From assembly GCA_032622095.1 (NCBI GenBank), contig CP136065.1, forward strand, positions 246,635,474 through 246,699,473: 64,000 nucleotides of DNA, in the 5' to 3' direction. Position 1 is the stretch's first letter. The number at the start of each line of letters is the position of its first letter. Shown in pieces: positions 10,605 through 24,132 of this stretch. A program made the position numbers and the translations under genes. The notes under the pieces are model-generated. The model made no database searches. It was not told where the DNA came from and saw only the letters and a list, made by a program, of their open reading frames with translations. Source of the DNA: Siphonodentalium dalli. Lineage: Eukaryota > Mollusca > Scaphopoda > Gadilida > Siphonodentaliidae.

Positions 10605-11580
10605 GGTTTGTTTAGTTAGATCATTTGATTAATATTTTGGGGTATCTGGTAATCTCTTCCTTGTGGGAGTAGTTAATTTGATGTAAAGAGTTATATGCAA
10701 TCATGAGATTGGTGTCAATGCTTAAGTGTAAAACTGTCTCTCTTTCTGTATGACAAAGAAAGCAGGCTTCTGTTTCAGACATTTTGCAATTAAACAACTT
10801 AGAGTTAGTATAAAGGATATTATGAGATATTTTGAATTGAAATGAAAGTAGACTAGTATCATTTGTGATGTTACTTGTTTGCCTATAAATTAATTTCCAA
10901 TCATCTGGTGAAAAGTATCTGTTGAGCCTGTCCTCCCATTTCTTTTGTGAAAGGTGTGGAATCAAAGCGATTTTTCTACAAACAATGGGTAAAAGCTTTT
11001 GCAAGCTTTAATTCTCACAATTTTTCAATTATTCAAGATTGTGAGTGGCCACTGCATATCCCACTGTTCTGCCTAACATATGACTTCCAAGTTTGTGGAA
11101 GAGCAGTCAACAGACCTTGATAAATGGTGAATGGAGTGTTTATGTCTTACCTTAGGCAAAACCCATTGTATCCTAACAGTCCTGTATTTTCATGAACAAT
11201 TTAAGGTCATTAAGAAAGTAAATTCCCTTTCTGATCCATAGTATACAATAGAACATAACATATGTCGGTTTAAATACCAGGGTGTTTTTATATTAAAGCA
11301 GAGTAGTTCACTCAGTATATCTGATGAGGTTGGGATAGTACCCTGATCGAAGTGAGCCCATGCATTGAAAACATCTTTCCGGAAGTAATTCACTTTGTTG
11401 CCAATAAATTTGATACCATCTTGTGGAGATGCCATATTTGATGTCCTCCAATGGCTCTAAGTCGTCAACTAATAGGGTTTTCCATCTTGCCTCCCAATTA
11501 GGGTCAATTAATTTTTTCAAGTCATTTTTAAGGCTTTCGTAAAAGAATCTAGATGGGGGAATTTTAGTCCCATACCTCTA
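10605..11580 (-). pseudogene. Decayed LINE ORF2 C-terminal end
   Basis: Reading the minus strand, three frame-shifted blocks line up as the end of a non-LTR retrotransposon ORF2. The first, about 11520-11308, contains DPNWEARWKTLL. The second, 11435-11190, contains FIGNKVNYFRKDVFNAW and TPWYLNRHML. The third, 11004-10621, contains WEDRLNRYF, LLSFQFKISHNILYTNSKLF and the Cys/His segment CFLCHTERETVLHL. The order and the C-x2-C...H motif match the zinc-binding region after the reverse transcriptase. Frame changes mark it as dead. Clade not assigned. Confidence 0.75.
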
Positions 11581-11732
11581 AATTATTAATAATTACATTT
11601 CGTTTTATCTTGTCTGGTTTTCCTGATTTTTTCGAAAAACAATTTTGGATTGTGTCTGAAATTTGGTTTGAATGAGCTGGGAGCACTGTGAGGCAGTTAG
11701 TCAATGCTAGAGTCTTAATAACTTATTTTTAG

Positions 11733-12320
11733 CTCACTTGTGACGAAGTCATCCGTCTGTCCATCCATCCATCCATCTGTCCACCCGTCTGTCCACAATG
11801 TTTTAAACATCTTCTTCTCCAGAACCATAAGACTGAATGGGTTCATATTTGGTGTGGATGTTCCCCAGGTGACTCACATTCAGATTCGTTCAAATGAGGT
11901 CACTGGGTCAAATAGTTGCGAAGCCAGGGCCATAACTCTTTCCCTCCATAGTTAATTCTTAAAACGAATTCTTCTCAAGTACCATTAGGCCAAATGGGTT
12001 CATATTTGAAATGAAGGTTCTTGGGTGACTGGGGACATAACTACAAATTATTTTTTTTTAGATTTAACTCCTTGCTAAATTTCACCAAAAAAAAAAAACA
12101 TTAAAAGAGAAAAAAATTCTATTTAAATCAGATCCAATTGTCACCAAACTTCATATGGATCTTCGAGGTGACCTCTACATGGGGGCCTCCATTTTTCCCC
12201 AAATTTTTTTTAAAACAAAGATGGCCACCAGCAGACATTTCAAATGTCAATCCATCAGCACACCCTACATCCCACATTTATTGCAGAATTGTTTTGAAAC
12301 TGTACAGTCTTGATGGTAAA
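11733..12320 (+). repeat. Pearl-like element fragment
   Basis: The head TAGCTCACTTGTGACGAAGT is followed by TCCATCCATCCATC simple sequence and diverged core units (GGGTTCATATTTGGTGTGGA near 11839, repeated near 11997). The distal part shares GATGGCCACCAGCAGACATT with the family of the 1-1383 and 36918 copies. Confidence 0.6.
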
Positions 12321-15030
12321 TAAAAAGTAGGAATGCTTCTATAGTCATGATACGGAACATTGATCAGATATGATCAGTAAAACTGAGTAAAACAGTCATT
12401 TGAAGCAGTTTGGAGGGGGTGGGTCCCTATTCCAGAATCGGAGGGGGTGGTTGGTACCCAGGCGGTAAAAATGTTTTTGCGCCTAGCGTCTGGAAATTTT
12501 TTCCTGACCCCTCCCTCCTCAGGCCAAACAAGGAATTACTTGGAATCATAACCAATCATTTTTGGTATTGAATTTAATCTTTCAATGAAAATCATATTTA
12601 AAACAATTATAAAACCAAACTGGAGAAAATATATAATTTAATTAATGATTGGTCTTTTATAAACCTTAGCCTCTTTGAACAAGACTGTCAATGACTGTGG
12701 GTCGCCCACCAGACTGTAAAGACGGAGAACACTGGGACTCTGAAGACTACAATAGTCAGTACTTGGCAAATCATTTTGAAAACAAGTAGTTCTAAACAGG
12801 GACACATATAGAGGGTCTTTGTTGAACGGTGGGAGGGGATGAAATTTCTAACAGCACATCCATTACCCTCCCCCAATAGATCATTGCCCTTTACCTCCCA
12901 ACTGGACCAAACTAAATTACAACTGGTACTTCAAGATCTCTAACTGTTGGAAATTTATCAAAACCTTACTGATAATAGCGGTACATATCAAATTATTACA
13001 TGTATTATAGGAATCTATATACAAGTACCAACATGAATTCATAGCATAGACAGGGTGGGTGCGAGAGTGTTAAATCTCATATATTTGCCCCTATTTGAAC
13101 CAAATTTAAATCCCGATATATGAGCTCCATTGATCTAGTAATCTCAAATGGTATATTATAGAAGTTGAAGTGAGTTCATTAAAATAAATTATCAAATTAA
13201 GGGAAGGGTTAACAAAATGGCACCTCTGATAATTGTTCCTTGAAATCATCAGCATAATAAATAAGACACATCATTATCACAGATTATCACATAAGTCAAT
13301 AGCCTATACAAACATATTATAACACTTGCCTGTACAACTGCATAGAACACACACAGTACATGGGAATTAAAGTTACTGAAACCGATCAGAGGGTCCCCAT
13401 ATCATCAAGATACAACAACATTTCAAAATACGCTTTAGTTATCAGAATCAATTAATTGCAACAAAATAATGCTAACCACTGTTAACTATGGTATAAAATT
13501 TCAAAAAAAACGTGTTATTTATCAATATTTTGATCAACGAAATATGGCTGTATTATCACTCGAGTATTCACGAAATTTGGCCGTATTAACACTTGTTTTT
13601 AGAGTTATCCATCTTCATCCGCAATTTTTGACCGAGACCATCCATTCGAAGGCGTGTTTCTGGGCCACTAATAATTGAAATAACAAACTTCAAAAATCAA
13701 TATCTGATCACTCTGAGCTTTGATGGGTGGGTTCCTCTACTCGAATAAAATATTTTATACCCCCCCCCCCCCCCGAACCAAAGAAATAGTAATTTAGGAG
13801 CGTTAAATCGGATTGAGTACCTTTAAATATCCGACGATTGTGATCGGCCTCTCGTTCAGTTATATTATGACACAATCGAAACTTCTCGGATAATCGTTCT
13901 TGGCACAATAGCCAATAGATATTTGTGTAGAAAATCGCTGAGGCATGCCGATTGTTATAATGATGATGGTAGTCTGAGAAATGAGAGAATTGTGACGTTG
14001 GGAGAGCATGCAAACAGCCAACCGGATGGCGGTCCGGCATCTAGTGCAAACCGAAGTTTTTACCACACTTCCGGGAAAGTTACGTTCCGGCCACTTATTT
14101 TTTTTTTTGCGTTATTGCATAACAACACGCAAACAAAACCGTGATAATCCCAGAATTAAAGCTTTTCTGTTCGCCATAAATTGAAATTTGGGTGTTTATA
14201 CTGTTCTTGGAAGGTTAGTTCAGGTGATTTTTACGTTATCGGTTCTGAACGTAACGTTTTATCGTTCCGAAAAAGTAAATTTCCTAATTTCGATGGGGGT
14301 GCTTCCGGTGTCGGCCGTACTCGTACCGAGTCGTGGCGTCTGTAGTGACTTCTTCACTCATTCTTGCAGTTGCTACCATGTAGAACGAGTATAACCGTAC
14401 GGCAACCCGCCCGTTTTGCTGTGGGCCAACACGTCTGCCTAAAAATAGTAACATTTAGTCAAAATCTAAATATTCATAATAGTAAATTAGGAGTTGTGAC
14501 TGTGAGCACAGTTGTTGGTCATTATAAATAAATATTAGCCCTAGAATATATACTAGTAGAAAAAGTTTTGAAGCAACATATTCAAGCTACCCTCCCACAC
14601 TCCCTTTTTGCACTCGAAATATCAAAACAAATCCGCTTTGGACATAAACACCTACACACACTTACCAAACAATGATACGTACATTCCTTGACAGGTTAAA
14701 AAATTTTCCTCAATTTACAAATTTTCTCAGCTGAAAGCCTAAATATAATATAAAACACAACAAAATTGTCACGCAGACATGAGGATCGATATCTCTTTCG
14801 GTTTGCGATTATCGCAATACATTAAGAGAACACTTTGGCGTTCACAGGAAAATTGCTAATTTGAATCATATGTGTCATTCTAATATGATTACGTCAGTAC
14901 GTATGGACAACCCAAAAACACGTACTTCGATCTATAAAATGGTAAATGTATATGTTTCATGGGAGTGCCTGTATTTCCGTCCAACTTGGGTCAATACGTC
15001 AGTACGTATGGACAGAAACATGTCTCGAGA
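12321..15030. other. No gene recognised
   Basis: There is a poly-C tract at 13761-13774. At 13420-13460 about 45 bp (ACGCTTTAGTTATCAGAATC and flanks) resemble 43825-43870 inside the CACTA-like element, suggesting a related mobile fragment. CGATTGTGATCGGCCTCTCG at 13836-13855 recurs near 63372. TACGTCAGTACGTATGGACA occurs at 14892 and again at 14996. No exon supported. Confidence 0.35.
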
Positions 15031-15034
15031 TCTA

Positions 15035-15310
15035 TTCCGAAGGTTCGCTATTCCGAATATTCACTATTCTATTCCGAATAATTATGTGAATACTAGCGTA
15101 ATAGCATTTTTCATTCCTCGTGTGGTTTTTATGGGGGGGGGGGTGCACATGGGGCTGCAAATTTCAATTCATTTCTGTTTAAATACGCCCAGAATAGAAA
15201 ACCTTCAGAATAACGAATCTTCGGAATAACGAATCTTCGGAATAACAAACATTTGGAATAGCGAACCTTCGGAATAATGAATCTTCGGAATATATGGAAC
15301 CATTCGGAAT
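15035..15310. repeat. 17-bp minisatellite present in both orientations
   Basis: At 15035-15080 the phrase CTATTCCGAAGGTTCGCTAT occurs. At 15205-15310 its reverse complement recurs as tandem CTTCGGAATAACGAAT units with single-base variants, ending at about 15310. The inverted arrangement could fold into a long stem. Confidence 0.7.
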
Positions 15311-17030
15311 AATGAACCAGATCCTGTATGAACATACCACGACACGTTCATCAATAAATGTATAAATGTTTCGTGGGACTGTTTATATATATACATATAG
15401 GACTGGAGTAAAGTTGACACCATCGCGTCTTTGTTAATTTTGGTGCCCGGATTTCAACGAAATTTGGTGTGGTGACTCGGGGTGCCCTGGCAGAGTGGCA
15501 TGGTCTAAGAAAATGCTATCAGATTAAACATTTATATGACCATCTGCGATTGCCCCATGAACTAAAAGGTCATGGCAGTTGGAACATCTTGGCCTGGAAT
15601 TATTATGTTTAGCATACAGATTATTCCAATCCCAATGTGTCAGGTCAACAATAGCAAGTATGCAGGGCTATATTTAATAATTTTTCCACAAATAGCCACT
15701 AACTACAGTCATGAATTCCAGCGTGACGGAATCACCAAATTTTACGGAATTTCACTTTTCTGTGGCCTATAAAATCTAAAATTATGACCAGTAGGGTACC
15801 GCTTAAAATGAAAAACATTGTACATACTATACTAAGTTGTTTAGTTATATACAATTATATGTGTATTTAAGTATCATCTCACTCTGGGTCAAATTGTGTC
15901 CGTGACGGAATCACCAAAAAAGTGCCATCAATATGAGGGTAGGTCCGTACTATTGAAGAACCCTGCTCATTCAGCCAAGCTGACCTGGAAAAAGTTCTCA
16001 ATGAGCAAAGTAGATACATTATACTTGCAGAAAAAAAGCTGCATTGTCACACACTTGTGTGTATATTACTAGTTAACTCGGTTTGTTCGCCGTGACGGAA
16101 TCACACAACGGGCGTGACGGAATCACCATGTGATTTTTTTTAGGTACAGTTTTTTGTGTAACAAGTGCGGACATTGTCATAAAAGCATAAAACTTGGCAC
16201 ATGTGTATATTAGGTCCCACGTATTATTTTCAGATATGGGGGGCAATCACGAAAATACTTTCCATGGCAACGGTTGCTATGCGACTGTTTTTACCTTAGA
16301 CACAGGTTATTGGTAGGGGTTAAACCGTCATTTTACTAAAATATATGTGCAAAAAGTGGATACTATGGTAATTGAGGCAGATTGTGATATGGGAAATGTG
16401 ACAAAAATAACATTTCCACACATGCCTCACTATTAACCTAGAATGACCCTTGAGCTGCTTGAAAATGATATTTTGGTTCATTTGACCTTATTTGGCAAAA
16501 TATGAAAATATGCGTTGACTGCGCATGCGTGCATCATTGATCCCCAGTCACACAATATCTGGTGTTTAAGAGATTGTATAGTGAGGGCAATGACCATTCC
16601 GAAATATATTCATTGGATAGTAATAATGAAATACAGAAGAAGCAACAACATTCCCCGATGACATGCTTATGATGCAAATACCCATTATCGGTATCCATGG
16701 CCGCTTTTTCTTGGAATTCACGTAGTATATATGCTAGCCATGCTGGCCGAGCTCCCGGTTAATACTTAAGGTTTAAACCGAGAACACAGTGTTAAAATCA
16801 TGAAATATTTAATATATGAGAATGCTGAAACAAATCACCTTTAACTTAATGGCGTTATTAACGGTGCATTATTATTATAATTATTATATTTAACTTGATC
16901 TGTCCATCACAGGAAACAGAATTCTTAGATGGAAAGTTGAAAGCATATCCTCTCACCAGTTACTGCACTCTGCAGTGTGCCGAGACCAAATGGGAGATGT
17001 TCTTCTTTTCCTTCACTCACCAAGTTAATT
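15311..17030. other. No gene; recurring GTGACGGAATCACC motif
   Basis: The motif GTGACGGAATCAC occurs four times, near 15724, 15901, 16090 and 16115, three times followed by CA. Its ends (GTGA/TCAC) are inverted. No open frame carries it consistently. The remainder holds no recognised feature. Confidence 0.5.
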
Positions 17031-20000
17031 GACTCACTTTGTCAGTCACCAATTCACTGGGCTTCACGTGCTTGTCACATCTGTGTGTCGACTGCTCTGT
17101 AGTCTGTAACTGGCTAGAATTGTATTTTGACCCGAGTCACACTCACAGTGAGTGGGTGAGACTGAGCCAGAAGTCGTTGAAAACTAAATTTATTAATCTG
17201 TAATCACTAAATTAGTGACTAATACTATCCTAATAGTGTAGTACTAGTAGTAAATGAGTAATTTCAGTAAATCAGTCAGCTCTGAAATGTCCATTTTCTT
17301 ATTTCCTTGACCTGACACTGTCAGCTATTAACAATTAAATTTAGAGAAGTAGATGGAACAATTTACCGCTTGCAACACTAACCTAGTAACCAGTCCAGGT
17401 GAAAACATACTTAAAATTTAACAGAACAAGTCAAATCACCGTGGTGACCACAAACTAGTCCCACGTCCACAGTCAATCCACAGTCCAACGTCCACAGTCC
17501 ACCCCACTGTGACTGTCTCCACTGACCATCATTTTGCATTTCGTTGTTGTTGATTTTCATATTTTTTCAGTCACAGATTCATCATTCAGTTTCTTTCCGA
17601 CTGACTGAGTTTCACTTCCGCTGTTCAACCAAGTCCGGAGACTTCACACACAATGTATGCCCAATCGATTGGCTTATACCAATAACATTCAGCACGAGAA
17701 CAACAACGGAGAATTTCGAATATGCACTCGCCGATAACTTCTTGCACCTAGGCGCACCCATTTTGTAACGAAAATTACGTCACCAATCGCAACGTTACTA
17801 TGGGCCAGGGGACGTAATCTCAAACTGCAACGGTTCGGAATCTGACGAAGTTTGCCGAATGCTATGCGCCTATGTCAACTAAATCCACTTCAATCATTTA
17901 ATTTTGAATAAGGTTGATTTTGTTTTTCAAATTTAACAGGGAGGCTGATCGAAGAAGATAAATAAATTCGTTTTGTTAATTTGTCAAGGTTATTCCAACA
18001 TGGCGGCCACCATAAAGCCCCATAGGTCCGAATCGCCCGGATGTAAAAAACTAATTTTGAGGTTGATAGAGTATAGAAATTAGTGACGTCACAACTATAC
18101 TTGCGTCGCTTACGCAATACCGTAAAACAACCCTTTTGGGTTGTGATTAGTGGAAGGTTGTGGAATTTATGTTTCGGTTTAGTTTTTTTTGGGGTGAAAA
18201 ACTTGGGTCTCGGTTTCGGTGTCGGTTTTAGTACGGTATGCATTCACTTAACATATAGCAATTAGTCCCACATAACTGGACAAAACAGGCACTACCAGTT
18301 ACAGAGGGTTGGTGTAAGTTGGGGAACAGCTTGCTGTATTGCTAAACTCATGAACTATAGTGAGAATGTGAGATAATAGTCATACAGAACAATAAAGTTT
18401 AGCCACACATAAAATAGTTGTGTTTCTGGTTGCCCGACCGACCTTATTTCTTGATGCCGACCCTAAACTTTTTTCGGACTATACACAAATATTTTCCCCT
18501 TACCAAAATAAAAAAATAAAACTGAAACGCAATACAGCGACATTTCGTACATAAAAGATGAAGTCCTGTGTGACTGATAGTGATACCGATATCATTTACA
18601 ATCAATACTGCATTATGACTTTTGAATAGTTTAAAGACAAGGCCGCGGTAATCAATCAGTTACGATGTAGCACGTGCCCAATTCCTGGACAATGCTGACG
18701 TAATTACGTGTTTGATGCTCCCGCTCCCGCGCAAAAATAACTGCCACGATCAACAAGACGCAAAATAAGTGCAAGTTCGTGTACACGGCAATTGGCCGGC
18801 TCAAATTCATAATATTTCGTTAAAAGTTATAGATAAAAGTTCAATTTTATTGACCAATTAGTCTGGAGAATGAAGTTTCAGAAATTGCAGTTCAATTAAA
18901 CTACCGACTTTATTTCCGCACAGAACGAAATGTTTCGTCATTCACTTTTAACCCACATCAATTCAAATAAAATGCACACTTATTCTAAGACAGTTGACAA
19001 TAAAGGTGACAAAAGTCAACGACCTACTGGTGTAGTTCGTGTTGTCTGTTTAGCCACTCATCAATCCGTAGGTTCCAGAACAAAAAGCTTCTGGACCATT
19101 TTCCCCATGTGGTATAACATTTCTTTTCGGTTCGCATTCCCATTTTTGCAACAACATACTTTCTCATTTCAGTTTCGTTTGGCAACGCAAACACATTCAC
19201 TGTAAAATTCTAGGCTAATTCCCTCTTGTGTTTGGCCATCAGATGCAAAATACGAATTGTGGAACGGACTTTACCAAGCACCGAGAGCGTGGTTTTTTGT
19301 ATTTTGCTCGGTGCTGTTTCTCGGTGTTGTCTCAACACCGAAACCTCGGTGTTAAAACCAACACCGTTACAACTCTACATTCTATATATGTATTTATCAA
19401 TTATTTATTATTCATTTTCATGAAAATAAAATAAAACAACTCGAATATGATATATGTTTAAGATTTCTTATGCATGAAATTGGCGATAGGTTGTTCCCAG
19501 AGTACATTATAATTTATATCTTGTGATAGTTATGTTACGCATACAGTGTTCCCCTATTGTATCATATTGCGATAATCTCTGACCTGCAGGCTAATGGTGT
19601 TGCATTGTCTTAATTTTGTTGTGTTTTTTTTTACACGTGAAATAGCAATTAATAGATACAAACGAACACATGTCCAAAAAGTGGAATATGAGGGTGGAAT
19701 TGGGTATGTGGGTGCGCAGCGGTCCATTCTATATGTATATTATATAAAATATTAATTTCTACCTTTGATTACTTATTTTTTACTTTATGCCGTTTCAAGA
19801 TCATCTTAGTTTTTTACGTTATAAAAAACACTCTGATAAAAGCCATGGTAAAGTCAGGTAAACAATGCTCGGGTATATCGAGTTAAATTACCCTGGTATA
19901 ATTACTCTAGTAGAACCACCAGGTTCACCACATACTTACATCCCGGTAATAATACCTTTGTGAAATACATGGATGGGTCCATTTCACTGGAGTAAAATTA

Positions 20001-20814
20001 CATGGGTGGGTCTACATTTGTGTGTATAATATGGTGATGATTCACAGACAAATTTTTATCAGAGTAACATTAGTCCAAGTCTGCTCGTGCTGGTAGCCTG
20101 GTAAAATTACATAACTTGAGTAAAGCTGATAGTGATCAATCTGTCAATACGATAGTTGGAAAGGTCTTTAATAGCGTGAGTGGCTTGGCCACAATAGAAA
20201 ACAAAATCATTTATGATGAAATACAGACAGACAAAATTGATAAATACAACAGACGATACCTGACAGCATTATGGGAAGACTAAAATTTGTCCCAGTAAGT
20301 TTGGAATGTACTATCTCAATATGTGCAGATAAAGAGGTCCATGCAAGCAGAATAGGCATTTCATTTGAACATCGATGTATATTTGTATAGGTCAATGATT
20401 TGAATTAGATTTCCTTAAATTATTTAGATTTTTAAAACAAATGCCATGTATGTTAAATATGGAGCCACTAAGAATAGATGATTTATGTAGAGCCATTTGT
20501 GTGCATAATAACTGAGGTTGGTTCTGATGTTTCCCATTGTGTTAAAGTCATCACTGACAATCACCTTACTGTGAAAACAATTCATTGATGTGTAATTAAG
20601 ACATTATTGAAGTATATGCCGTATGTGTAATTAACAAAGAGACAGAGCAAGCCATAGTTAATTAATATCTGGCCGTGGTGTTAACCTTTGAACCACCGTC
20701 AATCATTTGTGAACTAAAAAATATGTAATCAAAGCTGGAAGTAATATTAAATATGCATAGAATAGACCTCTATGCACCCACAAATTCAATTCCACTCTTA
20801 TAATCTTTTTTGAA
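17031..20814. other. No gene recognised
   Basis: 17030-17600 is rich in short CAGTCAC/GACTGACTGAG phrases. 19270-19370 carries a repeated CACCGAG/CTCGGTGTT phrase in both orientations. Short open frames on either strand lack splice-compatible partners or motifs. Confidence 0.35.
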
Positions 20815-21995
20815 AAAAGGTAGTATTTTGTAATCAGTCTGTTCATCCGTCCGTCTGTTAACATTTTTTGTTTCTGATTGATAACTCGATCCAGTTTGGA
20901 ATATTTGATTAGAACCAAAGTTGGTATGTGTATTTCCCAGCTAAAAATACAGGCCAAGTTCAAATATGGGCTTTGTCCAATTATTTTTACATGAGTTACG
21001 GCCCTTTTTCGACTTAGAATTTGGCCGTCCGTTAACATTTTTGGTTTCTGACTGATAACTCCAGTTTGGATTATTTGATCTGAACCAAAGTTGGTATGTG
21101 TATTTCCCAGCTAAAGATATAGATGAAGTTCCAATGTGGGATCCGTCGAATTATTTTCACATGAATTACAGCCCTTTTCTACTTAGAATTTGACCGATTT
21201 CATAACATTTCGGTTTCCAAGTTTCCAACAGATAACTCCTGTTGGATTATTTTATCTGAACCAACGCTGGTATGTGTATTTCCCAGCTAAAACTACAGAC
21301 CAAGTTTGAATATGGGTTCTGTCCAATTAGTTTTACATGAGTTATGGCCATTTTTCCACTTAGAATTTTATTTCATTTTGGCATTGAAATTAGGGGTATA
21401 TCGGGGGGATTTTTTCCGGGCAGGTATGCCGGGGTGGATGGGTGGTCGATGGGACTAAATTTTTTTTTTTCCTGCAAGTTTTTTCACTGTTTTTGCAATG
21501 AGTTTGGCTTAAAACACCTTAGAATAAGTGAAATAATGTAATTCTAACTGCTAAACTGACTGCAGGCAGTTATCGTGTTGTATTTTGTTGCAAATTTTTA
21601 AATCCAAGGGCAGCCATGTTTTTTTGGCCGAATTACCCCAAAATGACTCGTTCCTATTTACATGTCAATGTTAACATCCATGACAAATAGTATGCACAGA
21701 AATTCATATACAGCTGTTTACAGTGAATTCCCCCCCCCCCCCCCGCAAATATCTGTTTTAGTGTTAAAAAGGGGGGGGGGGGTGTCCAAAAATGGTCAGA
21801 AAAAATTTTGGACACAGGGGTGGGTGGGTCCCAAACAAGGGTCGAAAGGTAAAAATCAGCATACGTGCCTGAATAAAATTTCCGACCCCCCCCCTCGGGT
21901 ATATCAGATATTCTTTGTAAGCTCAAATAATTATTTTATTTTGCAGTTGTACAATTCAAAATAGCTAAAGGGCGTATTTTGCTGCGCGTTAGCGA
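20815..21995 (+). repeat. Diverged pearl-like element with C/G tract pair
   Basis: The head has TTTTTTGAAAAAAGGTAGTA and CCGTCCGTCTGTTAAC. Three cores of about 172 bp are marked by GAGTTACGGCCC near 20993, 21166 and 21341. The tail is GGGCGTATTTTGCTGCGCGT followed by GATGCTCTTGTT. Nested near 21590-21690 is a reverse-orientation fragment of the 1-1383 family (ATGACTCGTTCC, ACATCCATGACAAAT). It is followed by a C run at 21731-21744 and a G run at 21771-21782 that could pair. Confidence 0.65.
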
Positions 21996-22129
21996 TGCTC
22001 TTGTTGGACCTGTGTTTGTTTATGTTCGTTTGTGTTTGTTGTTTAGTAGGACCACTTGGTTGCTATGATTACCAGTGAACAGAATCCTTTACTGACTCTG
22101 ATTTTGGAAAAATTGGGTCCACAAAGCCT

Positions 22130-22324
22130 TTAACTCTTTCAGTGCCAAGTCCGTTTTTTGTATCAACCCATATTTCCTTGATCATTTAAAAAAAAATTTG
22201 ATTATAATAATGTGATACATTGATGGAAAGAGCTCTTAGAGCTCTTTCCATCAATGTATCACATTATTATAATCAATAAATTTTGGGTTGATACAAAAAT
22301 CGGACTTGGCACTGAAAGGGTTAA
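22130..22324. mobile_element. piggyBac-like TTAA MITE, 195-bp palindrome
   Basis: TTAACTCTTTCAGTGCCAAG at the left pairs with CTTGGCACTGAAAGGGTTAA at the right. The interior is one long palindrome around AGAGCTCTTAGAGCTCT. It shares the CCCTTT/AAAGGG ends and the TTAA border with the 3306 family but has a different interior. Copies also lie at 47817-47944 and 58233-58379. Confidence 0.85.
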
Positions 22325-23134
22325 CTAACCAACTATTCATTTAGTTCTTGATTCACATGTAGCCAGTTAGTGAAAGGAGCCAGAAGCCACAGAAGATTGT
22401 TTCATCCCCATGGGATTTCCGAAGGAAATCAGGAAGAGTTTTATAGTAGATGATTCAGTTGATTGTTAATGTTAGATTTCATAAATTGCATAAAGGCGTT
22501 AATAATTAGGTAATATTCATACTGTATCCCACTGGGCCAGTGCATTGTGTGGAATGTATGCTTTGAAAATGATTTACGATATACGAATTTGACACATATT
22601 AAAAGGTACAATACTGGACACATTTCATACTTTGGCTCCGCTCCTCCCATAATGTCATGACCAGGGATATGACACTATGCTAGGCCATCATTGAAACGGC
22701 ATCATTGTTACATGTATGCATGGTATATCAACCAATTCACGAAAAAAGATTTCACAATTACAATTTTTAATCCTATTAAGCAGCATTGATTCAATAATTC
22801 AATACATATTATACATCAATCGGGCCGAATTCTCAGGACCAACCTTGCACCTTGCATAGTGGGGGGTGGGTGTGTGGTGGGAACATCTATTGTATTCCTC
22901 TATAGTGAATAAACTACTTCCTGGTTTGAAACTACAACAGTACCGGAGGGTAATAACCCAGCCCTCGAAATTCAGAAAAATGTCCCACACCATATTTAAT
23001 GCTCTGGCATCTTCGATTCCACATGTTGCCACAGTGTTTCCCACAGCATTGCTTATTGCCATGGCCAATTTTGAGGACTGGTAACCTGACCACATCATGG
23101 CCATTATCATATGGTATGTGTTTTATATTTCCAG
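22325..23134. other. Region upstream of gene 2 first coding exon
   Basis: No promoter can be identified. The coding exon at 23135 is preceded by an acceptor, so an untranslated first exon should lie upstream but was not located. A minus-strand frame at 23110-22799 reads smoothly (NMVWDIFLNFEGWVITLRYC) but has no recognised family and no splice partners. Confidence 0.4.
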
Positions 23135-24132
23135 GCTGATATTCTTAACAATGGGAGAGTGCACTGACGGAATTGATGCCCTTATTAGGCATCGGAGCCA
23201 GAGACCAACTTTTGTTCGAATGATTTCATGGGAAATGAGCAAAGATGTCATACCAAGAAAGCGGCATAGTTCTAAAACATCAAAGAAGCGACATCCATCT
23301 GCTGTCGGGGAGGTGACAAATGAAGAGGAGGATGAAATTCCAGATGACGATTTATCTGATTCGTATTCTGATGATAGCGTTTATTTAACAGCTGATGAGA
23401 GCCCCAATGAACATAGTGATGATGATTCTACAAGTGTCGGAACCGAGAGTGTTTCTGAATCGATAACATCATCTGTTAGTGCAGCCTCCACTGGCTGTGA
23501 CTCAACACCTTCAAAGGGACGTCAAAGGCGTTTGAGTAAGAAACAAAGAAAGGGCAAACGCAAACAATTTGAATTATTCTATTGTGATAGCTTATTTGTT
23601 AATGAAGATTTTTTTAATATCACTGGACTCAATGAATTAACGCTCAATGTTGATGAGTTACTGAATGAATCGCAGAGAGTTTCTGTGCATAAAAGTGTGC
23701 CTAGTCTTCTGGAAATTTGTTTGCAAGTAGCATGGAAAAGTGGATTGAAATTTGAGGAAACTCCACCTGGCTTGATGCCCCTTATACATTCTCATCGACA
23801 CAGTGGTAAATTCTCGTCCATGCAGCTGAAGACATTGCAAAATTATTTCAAAGATAAAGATGAGGACAATTTACTAACTGAAACCTGGCAAATGAACATT
23901 AACGGCAATTCTGAGAAAGAGAAGAAAATTCTGTGGAGAGCAAAAAGAAATGTATGGAACGAGCATGATATAGACTGTCCCTGGAGGTCGGGGTCAGAAC
24001 AAAACCTTCCATATCATGGTTCACTGATGACTTCATTTCTCCGATGGACATCAGAGCAAGCCTTGTTTATAAATTTAAATGTTAATGATACATCTTGTCA
24101 GGATTGGCATGTAACCATGGCAGCACTGTCAG
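23135..24132 (+). CDS. Gene 2, first coding exon (start ATG 23151)
   Basis: Acceptor TTTATATTTCCAG precedes 16 nt of leader and ATG in ACAATGGGAG. The exon encodes 327 complete codons and ends CTGTCAG|GTCAGT with one base of the next codon. Residues about 36-48 are basic (RKRHSSKTSKKRH). Residues 55-121 are acidic and serine-rich, probably disordered, and 122-139 form a Lys/Arg cluster that could be a nuclear localisation signal. From about 140 the sequence looks folded (ELFYCDSLFVNEDFF, SLLEICLQVAWKSGLKFEE, SFLRWTSEQALFINLNV). An ATG 54 bp upstream is in frame but would require reading through the acceptor. I do not recognise the family; helical repeats follow in later exons. Confidence 0.8.

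Noticed and set aside
22799..23110. 103-codon minus-strand frame upstream of gene 2
   Set aside because: Reads smoothly but has no recognised family, no splice partners, and overlaps the presumed 5' region of gene 2.
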